From Acinetobacter bouvetii (GTDB lineage Bacteria; Pseudomonadota; Gammaproteobacteria; Pseudomonadales; Moraxellaceae), in assembly GCF_902753875.1 (NCBI RefSeq), contig NZ_CADDTS010000040.1, positions 1 to 64,000 on the forward strand: a stretch of 64,000 bases of DNA, written 5' to 3'. The translations under genes and the position numbers were made by a program. Under the pieces are notes generated by a model, which was not told the origin of the DNA, made no database searches, and saw only the letters and a list, made by a program, of their open reading frames with translations. Below are positions 45,661 through 54,925 of the stretch, piece by piece. The stretch's first letter is position 1. The number at the start of each line of letters is the position of its first letter.

Positions 45661-46122
45661 ATGAAGAATTCATATAAAGGCATTTTTGCAGGTATCATTT
45701 TAGCAGCACTTTCTTCATTCAGTTTTGCTGACAATGATCTTATAGTCGGCAAATGGAAAACCATCGATGACCGTACTGGTTATTCACGTGCCGATGTTGA
45801 AATTAGTAAAAAACCTGATGGAACCTATGAAGGAGTTATCGTTGCGACCCGTAGCGTACCGGGTACAGAGAAAATGATTGTATGTTCTAACTGTCCAGGC
45901 GAATTAAAAAACAAACCTTTTATTGGCTTACCTTTTGTTTGGGGCTTTAAACAAAATCCGGATAATCCACGTGAATTTAATAACGGACGTATACTCGATC
46001 CAATCAGTGGTAAAGTTTATAAAGGTAAAGCACGTCTTAGCGCCAGCGGCAAGCACTTAAACCTGCGTGGTTATGTCGGTGTATCCGTCATTGGTCGTAG
46101 TGTGACATGGATTAAATATTAA
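45661..46122 (+). CDS. DUF2147 secreted protein, paralogue 2
   Basis: A 153-residue product starting MKNSYKGIFAGIILAALSSFSFA (signal peptide, cleavage after SFA) followed by a DUF2147 domain with IVGKWKTIDDRTGYSRADVEI, a CSNCPG pair, GLPFVWGFKQNP and GRILDPISGKVYKGKARL. The layout matches paralogue 1 throughout, with the two Cys conserved as C-X2-C. The ATG at 45661 is preceded by AAGGGGACG. A terminator follows, so it is probably a separate transcript. Confidence 0.85.
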   Translation: MKNSYKGIFAGIILAALSSFSFADNDLIVGKWKTIDDRTGYSRADVEISKKPDGTYEGVIVATRSVPGTEKMIVCSNCPGELKNKPFIGLPFVWGFKQNPDNPREFNNGRILDPISGKVYKGKARLSASGKHLNLRGYVGVSVIGRSVTWIKY

Positions 46123-46141
46123 TCTTTCTAGAGATTTATTA

Positions 46142-46166
46142 AGGCTCCTGATCAGGAGCCTTTTTT
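46142..46166 (+). terminator. Terminator of DUF2147 paralogue 2
   Basis: The near-perfect palindrome AGGCTCCTGATCAGGAGCCT is followed by six T, about 20 bases after the stop codon. Confidence 0.9.
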
Positions 46167-46264
46167 GTCATTTTTTGAAACAATAAGGTACAGTTCTCTA
46201 CTATTGCAGTTTGATGAAAGACATAATAATGATTAAAAGATAATCAATTTCAGCTTGTCATTTT

Positions 46265-47233
46265 ATGCCTAAAAGTCATTATGAAACTCTTGGCGTTAAC
46301 CGTAATGCCACGCCAGATCAAATTAAGAAAGCCTATCGGAAACTGGCTCGAAAATATCATCCCGACGTAAGTAAAGAAACGGATGCGGAAGAAAAAATGC
46401 AAGCCATTAATGTGGCTTATGATACGTTGAGTCATGAAGAAAAGAAAACCGAATATGATTTTCAGCTCGATCACCCTGAAGCCTTTTATCAATCTGGTGC
46501 ACATACAGGTACAGGGGGTTTTGATCAGTCCAATTTTTACCGTCAGGGATTTAACCAACAGGGTCATTCAGAATTTAGTGGTTTTGAAGACCTGTTTGGC
46601 CGTTTTGGCTCAGGCTTTGGTGGAGGAAATTACCATTATCAAAACCAACAAAGACAGCAACAGCGTAGTTATCAGGGTGAAGACCAGCACGCCAGCATAG
46701 AAGTTGACCCGGAAATTGCCTATCACGGTACAACGCAGCATATCACTTTACAAATTCCAACTCTAAATGCCTATGGCGAGCCTGAAGTTCAGCGCAAAAC
46801 CTTACAGGTCAAAATCCCCAAAGGCATGAAAGAAGGACAAAGCATCCGTCTTACGGGGCAAGGACAAAGTGGGGTCAATGGCGGAAAAAATGGCGATCTT
46901 TATATCGAGATTCACTATAAGGATACCGCACGAATTCGGGTGGAAGGCGCTGATATTTACTACACTGTGAATGTGTCCCCATGGGAAGCCGCATTGGGAC
47001 AAAGTATTGAAATACAAACACCTGAAAGTACCAAACTGCAGGTCAATGTGCCAAAAAATGCCAAAACTGGTCAGCAATTACGTTTAAAAGATAAAGGTAT
47101 TCCAAGCAAAATTCCGGGGCATCTCTATCTGGTTTTAAATATTGTCTACCCTACTGTGCACAACGAGCACGAGCAGCGGGCTTATCAGGCATTTGCAGAC
47201 AGTTTTTCAAATTTTAAGCCGCGCAATGCTTAA
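46265..47233 (+). CDS. cbpA: DnaJ-like co-chaperone CbpA
   Basis: An N-terminal J domain (residues 5-70) has the HPD tripeptide in RKYHPDVSKE and the typical YETLGVNRNATPDQIKKAYRKLA. A Gly/Phe-rich linker follows (about 80-125), then two DnaJ C-terminal substrate-binding domains without a zinc finger (KIPKGMKEGQSIRLTGQGQ; VNVPKNAKTGQQLRLKDKG). This is the CbpA class, a DnaK partner that also binds curved DNA in E. coli. It is followed after 10 bases by its modulator gene. Confidence 0.92.
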   Translation: MPKSHYETLGVNRNATPDQIKKAYRKLARKYHPDVSKETDAEEKMQAINVAYDTLSHEEKKTEYDFQLDHPEAFYQSGAHTGTGGFDQSNFYRQGFNQQGHSEFSGFEDLFGRFGSGFGGGNYHYQNQQRQQQRSYQGEDQHASIEVDPEIAYHGTTQHITLQIPTLNAYGEPEVQRKTLQVKIPKGMKEGQSIRLTGQGQSGVNGGKNGDLYIEIHYKDTARIRVEGADIYYTVNVSPWEAALGQSIEIQTPESTKLQVNVPKNAKTGQQLRLKDKGIPSKIPGHLYLVLNIVYPTVHNEHEQRAYQAFADSFSNFKPRNA

Positions 47234-47243
47234 GGAGAACATC

Positions 47244-47582
47244 ATGAGCACTATTCATTATCGTGAAATTGTATGTGATGATTTTAATCAGGCTGAAGTC
47301 ATTGATGAGCAGCATAGTTTTGATTTAAAGCATTTTGCTGATGCATGTGGACAAAGTCCAGAATGGGTACTGCAGCTTCTAGAATACGATATTTTAAATA
47401 CTCGTCCCGAAGCGCGCATTCACCAGTTCTTTGGTGACGATGTTTCCCGTGCCCGTCGTGCCTATCGTTTACAACGTGACTTTGATGCCAGTTTTTCTGC
47501 CGTGGCAATGATGTTAGATCTGATTGATGAAGTGCAACAATTACGTAAACAGGTCAAGCATCTAAATTTCAAAGATGCTTAA
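47244..47582 (+). CDS. cbpM: Chaperone modulator CbpM
   Basis: A 112-residue protein with a MerR-like helical core: FDLKHFADACGQSPEWVLQLLEYDIL and SRARRAYRLQRDFDASFSAVAMMLDLIDEVQQLRKQV. CbpM inhibits CbpA by binding its J domain. Start ATG at 47244 (MSTIHYREIV) follows TAAGGAGAACATC. The frame stays open upstream inside cbpA, but those codons overlap cbpA and are not used. Confidence 0.88.
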   Translation: MSTIHYREIVCDDFNQAEVIDEQHSFDLKHFADACGQSPEWVLQLLEYDILNTRPEARIHQFFGDDVSRARRAYRLQRDFDASFSAVAMMLDLIDEVQQLRKQVKHLNFKDA

Positions 47583-47675
47583 TTCGTCTTGGATTACTAA
47601 ATCTTGCGGATGCTAAGCTTCTCGCAGGATATGGTAATTTTTCTAAAATCTAACTCTGGAGAATAATCTAGACTT

Positions 47676-47933
47676 ATGAAAACCAAGGAATGTAATAAAA
47701 AAGTCAAAAGAATGTTTCCTGAACATCAGGAACTCATTCATAAACTGCGCCATGATGACCCTCATTTCGCGAAAATATTTGAGAGCCATCAGGATCTGGA
47801 TAAAGAAATAACTCAGCTTGAACTCAATCCGGTCAATCTGATCAATCATGATATTGAGTCATTAAAACGCAGGAAGCTCAAAATGAAAGATGAAATTTAT
47901 AGAATACTGACACAGAATATTCAGCCTAGCTAA
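47676..47933 (+). CDS. DUF465/YdcH-family small protein
   Basis: An 85-residue, highly charged helical protein with the DUF465 pattern: FPEHQELIHKLRHDDPHFAKIFESHQDLDKEI and LKRRKLKMKDEIYRIL, which form a predicted helical hairpin. Family members are abundant small proteins of unknown role. It stands alone after cbpM, separated by about 90 bases. Confidence 0.8.
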   Translation: MKTKECNKKVKRMFPEHQELIHKLRHDDPHFAKIFESHQDLDKEITQLELNPVNLINHDIESLKRRKLKMKDEIYRILTQNIQPS

Positions 47934-48002
47934 TCTTATCATCGACAAGAAGCGTGATTGATGAACCAAGTCGACTTGGACAGTCTCAATTGGATTGTGT
48001 TT

Positions 48003-48052
48003 TTAAATAACCGGGCTTTAAATCACATTGATGATCCCAAAGCCCTGTTATT
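48003..48052 (-). terminator. Probable terminator of the CorA-type gene
   Basis: On the minus strand AACAGGGCTTT pairs with AAAGCCCGGTT around a long loop, followed by ATTTAAAAA. It begins at the stop codon of the transporter gene. Confidence 0.5.
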
Positions 48053-49283
48053 TTAGTTTGGTTAATTTTTCTACTTCTTTCATGGTCACTTTGACAGATT
48101 GCTTAATCGGCTCATAATCTAAAAACCACAACAGATTCACGTGTTGATCTTTATGCTGTTGAGCCAACAAATCAATCACGCTCTTTTCCCCTCGTCCTAC
48201 CAAATGTCTGCGGTAAAAATAATAAACCAACAAGACTGTCGTAATGAGCATCACCATCAACATGCTCCAGAAACCGGTGGGAGATTTTAATCCGGGAATA
48301 AACTCAAAGTTCATGCCATAAATACCAGTTAATAAAGTCAAAGGTGCGAAGATTGCAGTGATAATCGCAAGAATCCGCATATTTTCATTGGTCTGATTGG
48401 CAATGGCAGAAAAATGTAAATCAATGGCCGCTTGAATGGAAGCACGCAGCCGAACCGTATGCTTTTGAATCCGGCCAACATGACTAACCAGATCATTGAT
48501 ACGGACCAGCATGATATCCTGACGTTCAGACTTCTTCTTGCCTTTTAAATGCGGATAATTATCGACAATTTCATCACGCAGTTCTTGCAGGGCATCGATC
48601 TGTTCTTCACACAGATTTTCGACCTGCTGAAACGACATACTTTCCTGTAACAGCTGATCCCACTTGGTAAATCGACGGTGACCTTGCAACAACTCTTGCT
48701 GCCAGAACTCAACCCGACGGGTCAGTGGTACCCGTAAATCCAGATAACCATCTACGATGCTATTTAACAAACGCAAAGCCAAATCCAGAGGCGTAAGCGG
48801 AATTTTCCGCAACTTATTCTGTTCTTGCCCAGAACGGATAAAGTTGGTCTCAATTTTGGAAATATAATTTTCAATGGCTCGATGCCCCTGTTCACGCACG
48901 GTAATCAGCACCTGCGGGGTCATGATAAAACTGATCGGGGTGGTGGCTAAACCAAACAGCTTTTCATGTTGTTCAAGGGCTTGTTCACCTGATTTGATAT
49001 CATCATCTGGAGTAATCAGTTTGCGGAAAATCAATAAATCGTAATCTTCCATTGTGTCAAAAGCACAAGGATGTTCTAAGTTGAGAATATCTTTGAGATG
49101 AAATTCATTTAATACCAGTTGGGTATGCTGGTAGATTTCTTTTTGCCAGGCCTCTGCACGGTTCACCACATCCTCACGCGTGCAGTCAATCCATACAAAT
49201 TCAAGTTCAGCTTCAGCACTTGGCGCTTTTTGTACAAAAATATGCTGTTCAGTGGGATGTTGGTAAAAGTAATAAACCTGCAT
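48048..49283 (-). CDS. CorA-family divalent cation transporter
   Basis: A 411-residue protein with a long cytosolic N-terminal domain and two C-terminal membrane helices (about residues 320-340 and 350-372). The pore signature is GIYGMNFEFIPG, the GMN tripeptide being diagnostic, at the end of the first helix. These pentameric channels take up Mg2+ or transport Co2+, Ni2+ or Zn2+; the exact ion is not predictable. Isolated gene. Confidence 0.92.
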   Translation of the reverse strand: MQVYYFYQHPTEQHIFVQKAPSAEAELEFVWIDCTREDVVNRAEAWQKEIYQHTQLVLNEFHLKDILNLEHPCAFDTMEDYDLLIFRKLITPDDDIKSGEQALEQHEKLFGLATTPISFIMTPQVLITVREQGHRAIENYISKIETNFIRSGQEQNKLRKIPLTPLDLALRLLNSIVDGYLDLRVPLTRRVEFWQQELLQGHRRFTKWDQLLQESMSFQQVENLCEEQIDALQELRDEIVDNYPHLKGKKKSERQDIMLVRINDLVSHVGRIQKHTVRLRASIQAAIDLHFSAIANQTNENMRILAIITAIFAPLTLLTGIYGMNFEFIPGLKSPTGFWSMLMVMLITTVLLVYYFYRRHLVGRGEKSVIDLLAQQHKDQHVNLLWFLDYEPIKQSVKVTMKEVEKLTKLK

Positions 49284-49441
49284 GAAAATAATTCTCTAGT
49301 GTGCTTTATTCTTGTGGGGCTGATAGAAATTTCAACAATTTATCCATCCATGGAGTGAAAAAGATGGGCTGAGCTGCAACATTAAGCCATAACATACAAC
49401 TAAGTTCCCCTCTTTTCATTTGAATTTTATTTTAACCATAA

Positions 49442-49480
49442 AAAAAAGCCCTGAGCTTTAGCAAACTCAAGGCTTTTTTA
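49442..49480 (-). terminator. Terminator of the rpsO-pnp operon
   Basis: On the minus strand GCCTTGAG pairs with CTCAGGGC around a short loop, flanked by A and T runs (six or more T). It lies 15 bases after the pnp stop. Confidence 0.85.
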
Positions 49481-49494
49481 AAGACTTAGAACAA

Positions 49495-51588
49495 TTAAGC
49501 TTGTTCGATGTCTTTCATGGTCAATTTGATACGACCACGGTTGTCAACGTCAGCAACTTGTACTTTCACTTCCTGACCTTCTTTCAATACGTCTGCAACA
49601 TTGGCAATACGTTCGTTAGAAATTTGAGAGATGTGAAGCAAGCCATCAGTACCTGGAAGAATATTTACGAATGCACCGAATTCTACAATACGAATCACTT
49701 TACCAGTGTAGATTGTACCTGGTTCGATTTCAGCAGTAAGCGCTTGGATTTTAGCAACCGCAGCAGATGCAGCCGCTTTAGTTTCACCAAACACACGAAC
49801 TGTACCATTGTCTTCAATATCAATCGCTGCTTTAGTTTCTTCAGTGATCGCACGGATTGTTGCGCCGCCTTTACCAATCACGTCACGGATCTTATCAGGG
49901 TTGATGTTGATCACTTGGAATGTTGGCGCGTGCATTGAAATTTCAGGACGAGCGCGTGAAATCACTTGGTTCATTGCATTAAGGATGTGCATACGACCTG
50001 CATATGCTTGGTTCAATGCAACTTCCATGATCTCTTCAGTGATACCTTCGATTTTGATATCCATTTGAAGCGCTGTAATACCGTTTGCAGAACCGGCTAC
50101 TTTAAAGTCCATGTCGCCAAGGTGGTCTTCGTCACCTAAGATGTCAGAAAGTACTGCGAAACGCTCGCCTTCTTTCACCAGACCCATTGCGATACCCGCA
50201 ACTGGTGCTTTAAGTGGAACACCTGCGTCCATAAGTGATAGAGAAGCACCACATACAGAAGCCATTGAAGATGAACCATTTGATTCAGTGATGTCAGATA
50301 CGATACGGATCACATACGGGAAGCGGTCAGCTGCTGGAAGAACAGCTTGAACACCACGACGTGCTAGACGACCGTGACCAATTTCACGACGTTTAGGACC
50401 AGATTCACGACCAGTTTCACCTACAGAGTATGCAGGGAAGTTGTAGTGCAACATGAAGTTGTCAGTTTTAGTACCAGCAAGGGTATCAACCATCAACGCA
50501 TCACGTGTATTACCCAAAGTTGTTGTTACCAACGCCTGAGTTTCACCACGTGTGAACAATGCAGAGCCGTGAGCACGATCTAATACGCCCACTTGTACGT
50601 CAAGGGCACGAACAGTTTTGGTATCACGGCCATCAATACGTGGTTTACCAGACAAGATGTTGTCACGTACAGTGCGGTATTTCAGGTCTTCGAACAATTC
50701 GTTCAAGTCGTCGGCGATACCGTCAACATCTTCTTCTGGAACAAATTGAGCAACAGCTTCAGCTTGAAGTGCATCAAGTGCTGCATAACGATCGTGTTTA
50801 ACAGCGATTGTGTATGCTTCAGAGATTTTGGCTTCAAATGCTTCTTTCAATTTCGCACGAAGGTCTTCGTTTTTCGCAGGTGCAGTCCAAGTCGACTCTG
50901 TTGCGCCAGCAGCTGCAGCAAATTCTTTAATCGCTTGGATCGCAATTTGCATTTCGTCATGACCGAAAAGCACAGCGCCTAACATTTGGTCTTCAGAAAG
51001 TTCTTTCGCTTCTGATTCAACCATCAATACTGCAGCTTCAGTACCTGCAACCACAAGGTCAAGGTCAGATTCTTTTAACTGCTCTAAATTTGGGTTAAGA
51101 ATGTATTCACCGTTGATTAAACCAACGCGTGCACCACCGATTGGACCACGGAAAGGTGTACCAGCAATTGCAAGTGCAGCAGAAGTACCCAACATTGCAG
51201 CAATGTCAGCGTCCATGGTTTTGTCAGAAGATACAACAGTCGCAGTCACCTGGATTTCGTTGTAGTAACCTTCTGGGAACAATGGACGGATTGGACGGTC
51301 AATCAAACGTGAAATTAAAGTTTCAGCTTCAGACGCACGGCCTTCACGTTTACCGTAACCACCCGGGATACGACCCGCAGCATATTGTTTTTCTTGATAG
51401 TTTACAGTAAGTGGGAAGAAATCTTGTCCCGCTTTAGCTGTAGGCTGGGCAACAACAGCAACCAATACAGTTACGCCACCCATTGTAATAAGAACAGTGT
51501 TGGCTTGACGCGCAACACGACCAGTTTCAAGTACAACTTGGTGCTGACCATATTGAAATTCTTTACGAATAACATTAAACATCGACAT
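49495..51588 (-). CDS. pnp: Polynucleotide phosphorylase
   Basis: A trimeric 3'-5' phosphorolytic exoribonuclease and degradosome component. Two RNase PH-like domains (about residues 10-230 and 310-545), the second with the active-site [18 protein letters not shown] and [12 protein letters not shown], are followed by a KH domain ([23 protein letters not shown]) and an S1 domain ([28 protein letters not shown]). Length of 697 residues is typical. Start could be the third codon Met (MFNVIRKEF). It lies about 270 bases downstream of rpsO, an arrangement conserved in gammaproteobacteria; in E. coli RNase III and PNPase autoregulate this mRNA through the leader. Confidence 0.97.
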   Translation of the reverse strand: MSMFNVIRKEFQYGQHQVVLETGRVARQANTVLITMGGVTVLVAVVAQPTAKAGQDFFPLTVNYQEKQYAAGRIPGGYGKREGRASEAETLISRLIDRPIRPLFPEGYYNEIQVTATVVSSDKTMDADIAAMLGTSAALAIAGTPFRGPIGGARVGLINGEYILNPNLEQLKESDLDLVVAGTEAAVLMVESEAKELSEDQMLGAVLFGHDEMQIAIQAIKEFAAAAGATESTWTAPAKNEDLRAKLKEAFEAKISEAYTIAVKHDRYAALDALQAEAVAQFVPEEDVDGIADDLNELFEDLKYRTVRDNILSGKPRIDGRDTKTVRALDVQVGVLDRAHGSALFTRGETQALVTTTLGNTRDALMVDTLAGTKTDNFMLHYNFPAYSVGETGRESGPKRREIGHGRLARRGVQAVLPAADRFPYVIRIVSDITESNGSSSMASVCGASLSLMDAGVPLKAPVAGIAMGLVKEGERFAVLSDILGDEDHLGDMDFKVAGSANGITALQMDIKIEGITEEIMEVALNQAYAGRMHILNAMNQVISRARPEISMHAPTFQVININPDKIRDVIGKGGATIRAITEETKAAIDIEDNGTVRVFGETKAAASAAVAKIQALTAEIEPGTIYTGKVIRIVEFGAFVNILPGTDGLLHISQISNERIANVADVLKEGQEVKVQVADVDNRGRIKLTMKDIEQA

Positions 51589-51856
51589 GTTTTATTTTTC
51601 CTAGTTCTTGTGAACAATTATTCTAGTGGAGACCCCTAAGGTTTGGCATTCACAACATAGTTTTAAATGACAAAGCTTAGAAGCCGACCTCACCAGACAA
51701 TTAATTACCCAAAAAGAGTAAAATTTGAATTTAAGACACAAAGAAGGAGCGAAACAATCGCCCCTTCCCCATTACCTAAGCAAAGCTAGGTATACTTTAA
51801 TTTTCAGCCATACAGCACTTAACATGCAATAGTCCGAAAAAATAAGTTTAATCGAA

Positions 51857-52126
51857 TTAACGACGTAAACCTAAAGCAGCAATCAAATCGCTGTAACGAG
51901 TAGTATCTTTACCTTTAAGGTAGTCAAGAAGCTTACGACGTTGGTTAACCATACGGATAAGACCGCGACGGCTATGGTGGTCGTGTTTGTGTTCTTTAAA
52001 GTGACCTTGCAAATCATTGATTTGGGCAGTTAAAAGAGCTACTTGAACTTCAGGTGAACCAGTGTCGTTTTCAGCGCGAGCAAATTTAGCTACGATTTCT
52101 GCGCGATCTGCGTTTGTTAAAGCCAT
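51857..52126 (-). CDS. rpsO: Ribosomal protein S15
   Basis: The 89-residue primary 16S rRNA-binding protein of the small-subunit platform. Conserved [36 protein letters not shown] and LLDYLKG are plainly present. The start follows TCGGAGAAATCG. The E. coli protein represses its own translation by binding a pseudoknot at the start site; a leader with TCAATTGA repeats (52170-52189) is present here but equivalence is unproven. Confidence 0.98.
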   Translation of the reverse strand: MALTNADRAEIVAKFARAENDTGSPEVQVALLTAQINDLQGHFKEHKHDHHSRRGLIRMVNQRRKLLDYLKGKDTTRYSDLIAALGLRR

Positions 52127-52217
52127 TCGATTTCTCCGAGATGCTTAAAAAATTACATTTGATAAAAATCAATTGATTTCTCAATTGACTGCCGTGCATC
52201 ACTACAGCAAGTGCGTT

Positions 52218-52246
52218 ATTTTAAGGGAAAATCAGGGGGATTGCAA
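52218..52246 (-). promoter_or_regulatory. Promoter of rpsO
   Basis: On the minus strand TTGCAA (52246-52241) and TAAAAT (52223-52218) are spaced by 17 bases. Transcription would begin near 52211, leaving an approximately 85-base leader. Confidence 0.75.
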
Positions 52247-52438
52247 AAAGAGAACGCTGTTTTCAGTTTTTTATATCAATTACTTGATAAAGCAATGGTT
52301 TTGTATTTTTTATCTTTAAATTTAACTTATTAATGCAACCTTAAAATGCAAACAGAAATGCAGTTCCACAAATGAATGACAGTATTAAAATAGATGCTAA
52401 TTGAATTATTTAGCAGCAAATATATAAACTGCATAAAA

Positions 52439-52468
52439 AAAAGCCCAAGCTAGGCTTGGGCTTTTTTG
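52439..52468. terminator. Strong bidirectional hairpin upstream of rpsO
   Basis: GCCCAAGC/GCTTGGGC around a three-base loop is flanked by eight A and six T, so it can terminate in both directions. No gene ends next to it. It presumably stops either read-through from the right on the minus strand or a short RNA. From 52470 to 52850 the sequence is AT-rich with no gene and one further small hairpin, GCGCAT/ATGCGC at 52522-52536. Confidence 0.75.
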
Positions 52469-52849
52469 CGCTGTAGTTTCTTATATTTTAATTATTGTTA
52501 TTTTATTTATTATAGTAATCTGCGCATTCATGCGCTTATTATTATTAACAATCCTTGTGTTAACTTTTACGTCCCTATGTGTCAAATTGTGCCACAAAGG
52601 TCTGTGTAAAGAAGTCGACTTTTTCGTATCTCCTTGTAAGTTTTTTCGTACATTAATTAATATTTCTTATTATTCCTGTAATTAAAACACCCATAAATTA
52701 TATTTAAAAACAATAATTTAATTAAAATACATGTATTATCTTTACACAAGCGTATATTTACAGCCTAACGAAACATAAAACAAACCATAAAACTGACAAA
52801 TATTGTCACATCATGCCATATGATTTTTCATCAACAGCATTTTTTAGCC

Positions 52850-53035
52850 ATAAAAAAGCCCTGTAGTCTCTCCCAAAACTACAAGGCTTAGCGGCTGTAA
52901 GTTTCCTCTTTCACTTACTTCACTGTAAGTTCGCTGTCTTTCGACATTATTATTATGTTATGGCGATATTACCCAACTTTCCGTGTTGAGCTTTTTATGT
53001 GCAGCCATCATCTCAAAAAGACTTATAAAGCTCTA
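52850..53035 (-). ncRNA. Candidate small RNA or structured 3' UTR downstream of recD
   Basis: On the minus strand this AT-moderate stretch ends in a good terminator (AAGCCTTGTAGT pairing with ACTACAGGGCTT, followed by TTTTT, 52889-52850). Upstream is a second hairpin ACTTAC-AGTGAA-GTAAGT (52930-52913) followed by an exposed GAAAGAGGAAAC, and the heptamer CTTACAG occurs twice. A palindrome GTAAGTAAATGCTTAC lies just upstream (53074-53059). Its right end is set by a guess at the promoter. It could instead be the recD 3' UTR. Confidence 0.4.
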
Positions 53036-53098
53036 TGCGCTAATTTCTCGAATCAGTGTAAGCATTTACTTACAAAAATTAGAATTATTTATTTTTAA

Positions 53099-54886
53099 TT
53101 AACAATTTAAAAAATTATTAAGCTTGTCTAACACGCCGCTTTGTCTACTGGTTTTAATACTTAATGATTGCACCAAAGCCTCAGTATCTGCCAATAAGCT
53201 CACCACTTTTTTGGCACGGGTGATTGCAGTGTAAAGCAGTTCTGTACTAAGTAGATTTTTTGCAGCTTCATCCAGAACTACGGCGGTATGGGTAAATTCC
53301 GAGCCTTGAGATTTATGGATCGTCAGCACATAGGCCGTTTCAATGTTTTTCGGTAAGCGGGTTGCAGGAACCCATTTTTCCAGACTGGGGAAATAGACCT
53401 CAAACTGCGACTGTCCATCGCGGCTGCGCTTAAAACAGATTCCGATATCACCATTCGACAGTCCCAGCTGATAATCGTTATAAGTCATCATCACCGGCCG
53501 GCCGACATACCAGTCTCCCTGCTTGCTCATCTGTAAAGACAAGGCTTCCAATAAACGCTGTTCCATTTGCTGATTCAGTTGTCTTAAACCAAATGCACCA
53601 TGGCGAATAGCGGCTAAAATCCGGTAATCATCAAAGACTTTGATCACATGCGACACCCAAAGTTCAGGTTCATCTGCGGTTAAATAGCTTTTTAATACAG
53701 CAACATAACCCTGATAACCCAACATCAGCTTGTCATAATACCCGCTCCGGTCAGATTGCGGAGACAACTGGGCAGGCAGATATTCCAGCTGAATCTGATC
53801 TGGCATTGCATCTTGCAGCAGCACAGACTGAATTTCAGATGGTGCAACGACCTGCAGGGCAAACTGCTCAAGTAAAGCAACGCCAGATTGCTGCGGATGC
53901 GGCTGTTGAATAAATTTTGCCATCTGCCCAATCAATGCCCCCTCTTTAAAACGGCGGCTGGTGACAAGGTTGACCCGATTTTCAGCCAAAGCGGGAACTT
54001 GTTGTAAATCCGCCAGTACTGAGCCAACATCGACCGCTGCCAGTTGGTCTGCATCACCCAATAAAATGAGTCGAGCCTGATCCGGCACGGCTGACAGCAA
54101 CATATTGGCCAGGCTGAGATCCAGCATCGAGGCTTCATCCACCACAATCACATCATAAGGTAAAGTCTGTTTGGCATGAAAACGTGGTTGAGCGGTGGTT
54201 CCCAGTCCCAATAGGCGATGAATGGTGATCGGATTCAGCTGCTTGAGTTCATCGGTCACCAGATCTTGCAATTTTTCATCATTCAATGATTTTTGCAGGG
54301 CTTCTTTCATGCGCTGTGCCGCTTTACCGGTCGGTGCTGCCATCGCAATACGGATATTGGGTATGGCCTGATTTAGCACGGCAATAATCCTGGCCAGCGT
54401 ATAGGTTTTTCCGGTACCGGGTCCGCCGGTAATGATATTCAAGGCCTGCTTCGCCACCATGCTCAGGGCTTGCCGTTGGTATGGATCGGTGAGTAAATCC
54501 GGATAAGCAGCAAGATCCACAGCGTCAATCTGTTGCTGTTTTAAACGTGCCACCTGCTGTGCCAAAGACTGTTCCAATGCCCAATAGCGATACAGGTAGA
54601 GGCGATCATGATCAAAAACAAACGGAGCTAACTGCTCTTGAATCTGCTCGACCGGCACCACCAAATCATTCAGGGTATCAGCCTGTGCCTGAGTTGCAGA
54701 AATACAACTATCCCCTTGTTGAACTGCTTCCAGAATTTGCTGAATAATATCGCTGCTATTTTCCTGCTGTGCTGCGTGACTAAAAGGCTGCTGGCGAATA
54801 AACCGACTCCAAGTGCTGATCCATTCAGCGCTTTGATCATCTTTATATTGTTTATTTTCCACACAGTTATCCTCAAAGTTATCCAC
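53099..54886 (-). CDS. recD: Exodeoxyribonuclease V alpha subunit RecD
   Basis: The 5'-3' helicase of RecBCD. Walker A is GGPGTGKTYTLARII (Gly-154 to Thr-161) and motif II is VIVVDEASMLDL; motifs V-VI are YVLTIHKSQGSEF and YTAITRAKK. An N-terminal domain that contacts RecB precedes them. Length of 595 residues is close to the 608 of E. coli. It is the last gene of the recC-recB-recD operon, 39 bases after recB. Confidence 0.96.
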   Translation of the reverse strand: MDNFEDNCVENKQYKDDQSAEWISTWSRFIRQQPFSHAAQQENSSDIIQQILEAVQQGDSCISATQAQADTLNDLVVPVEQIQEQLAPFVFDHDRLYLYRYWALEQSLAQQVARLKQQQIDAVDLAAYPDLLTDPYQRQALSMVAKQALNIITGGPGTGKTYTLARIIAVLNQAIPNIRIAMAAPTGKAAQRMKEALQKSLNDEKLQDLVTDELKQLNPITIHRLLGLGTTAQPRFHAKQTLPYDVIVVDEASMLDLSLANMLLSAVPDQARLILLGDADQLAAVDVGSVLADLQQVPALAENRVNLVTSRRFKEGALIGQMAKFIQQPHPQQSGVALLEQFALQVVAPSEIQSVLLQDAMPDQIQLEYLPAQLSPQSDRSGYYDKLMLGYQGYVAVLKSYLTADEPELWVSHVIKVFDDYRILAAIRHGAFGLRQLNQQMEQRLLEALSLQMSKQGDWYVGRPVMMTYNDYQLGLSNGDIGICFKRSRDGQSQFEVYFPSLEKWVPATRLPKNIETAYVLTIHKSQGSEFTHTAVVLDEAAKNLLSTELLYTAITRAKKVVSLLADTEALVQSLSIKTSRQSGVLDKLNNFLNC

Positions 54887-54925
54887 AGCTTAATCTATTG
54901 TTTACAAGCCATTAATTTTGCCCCA

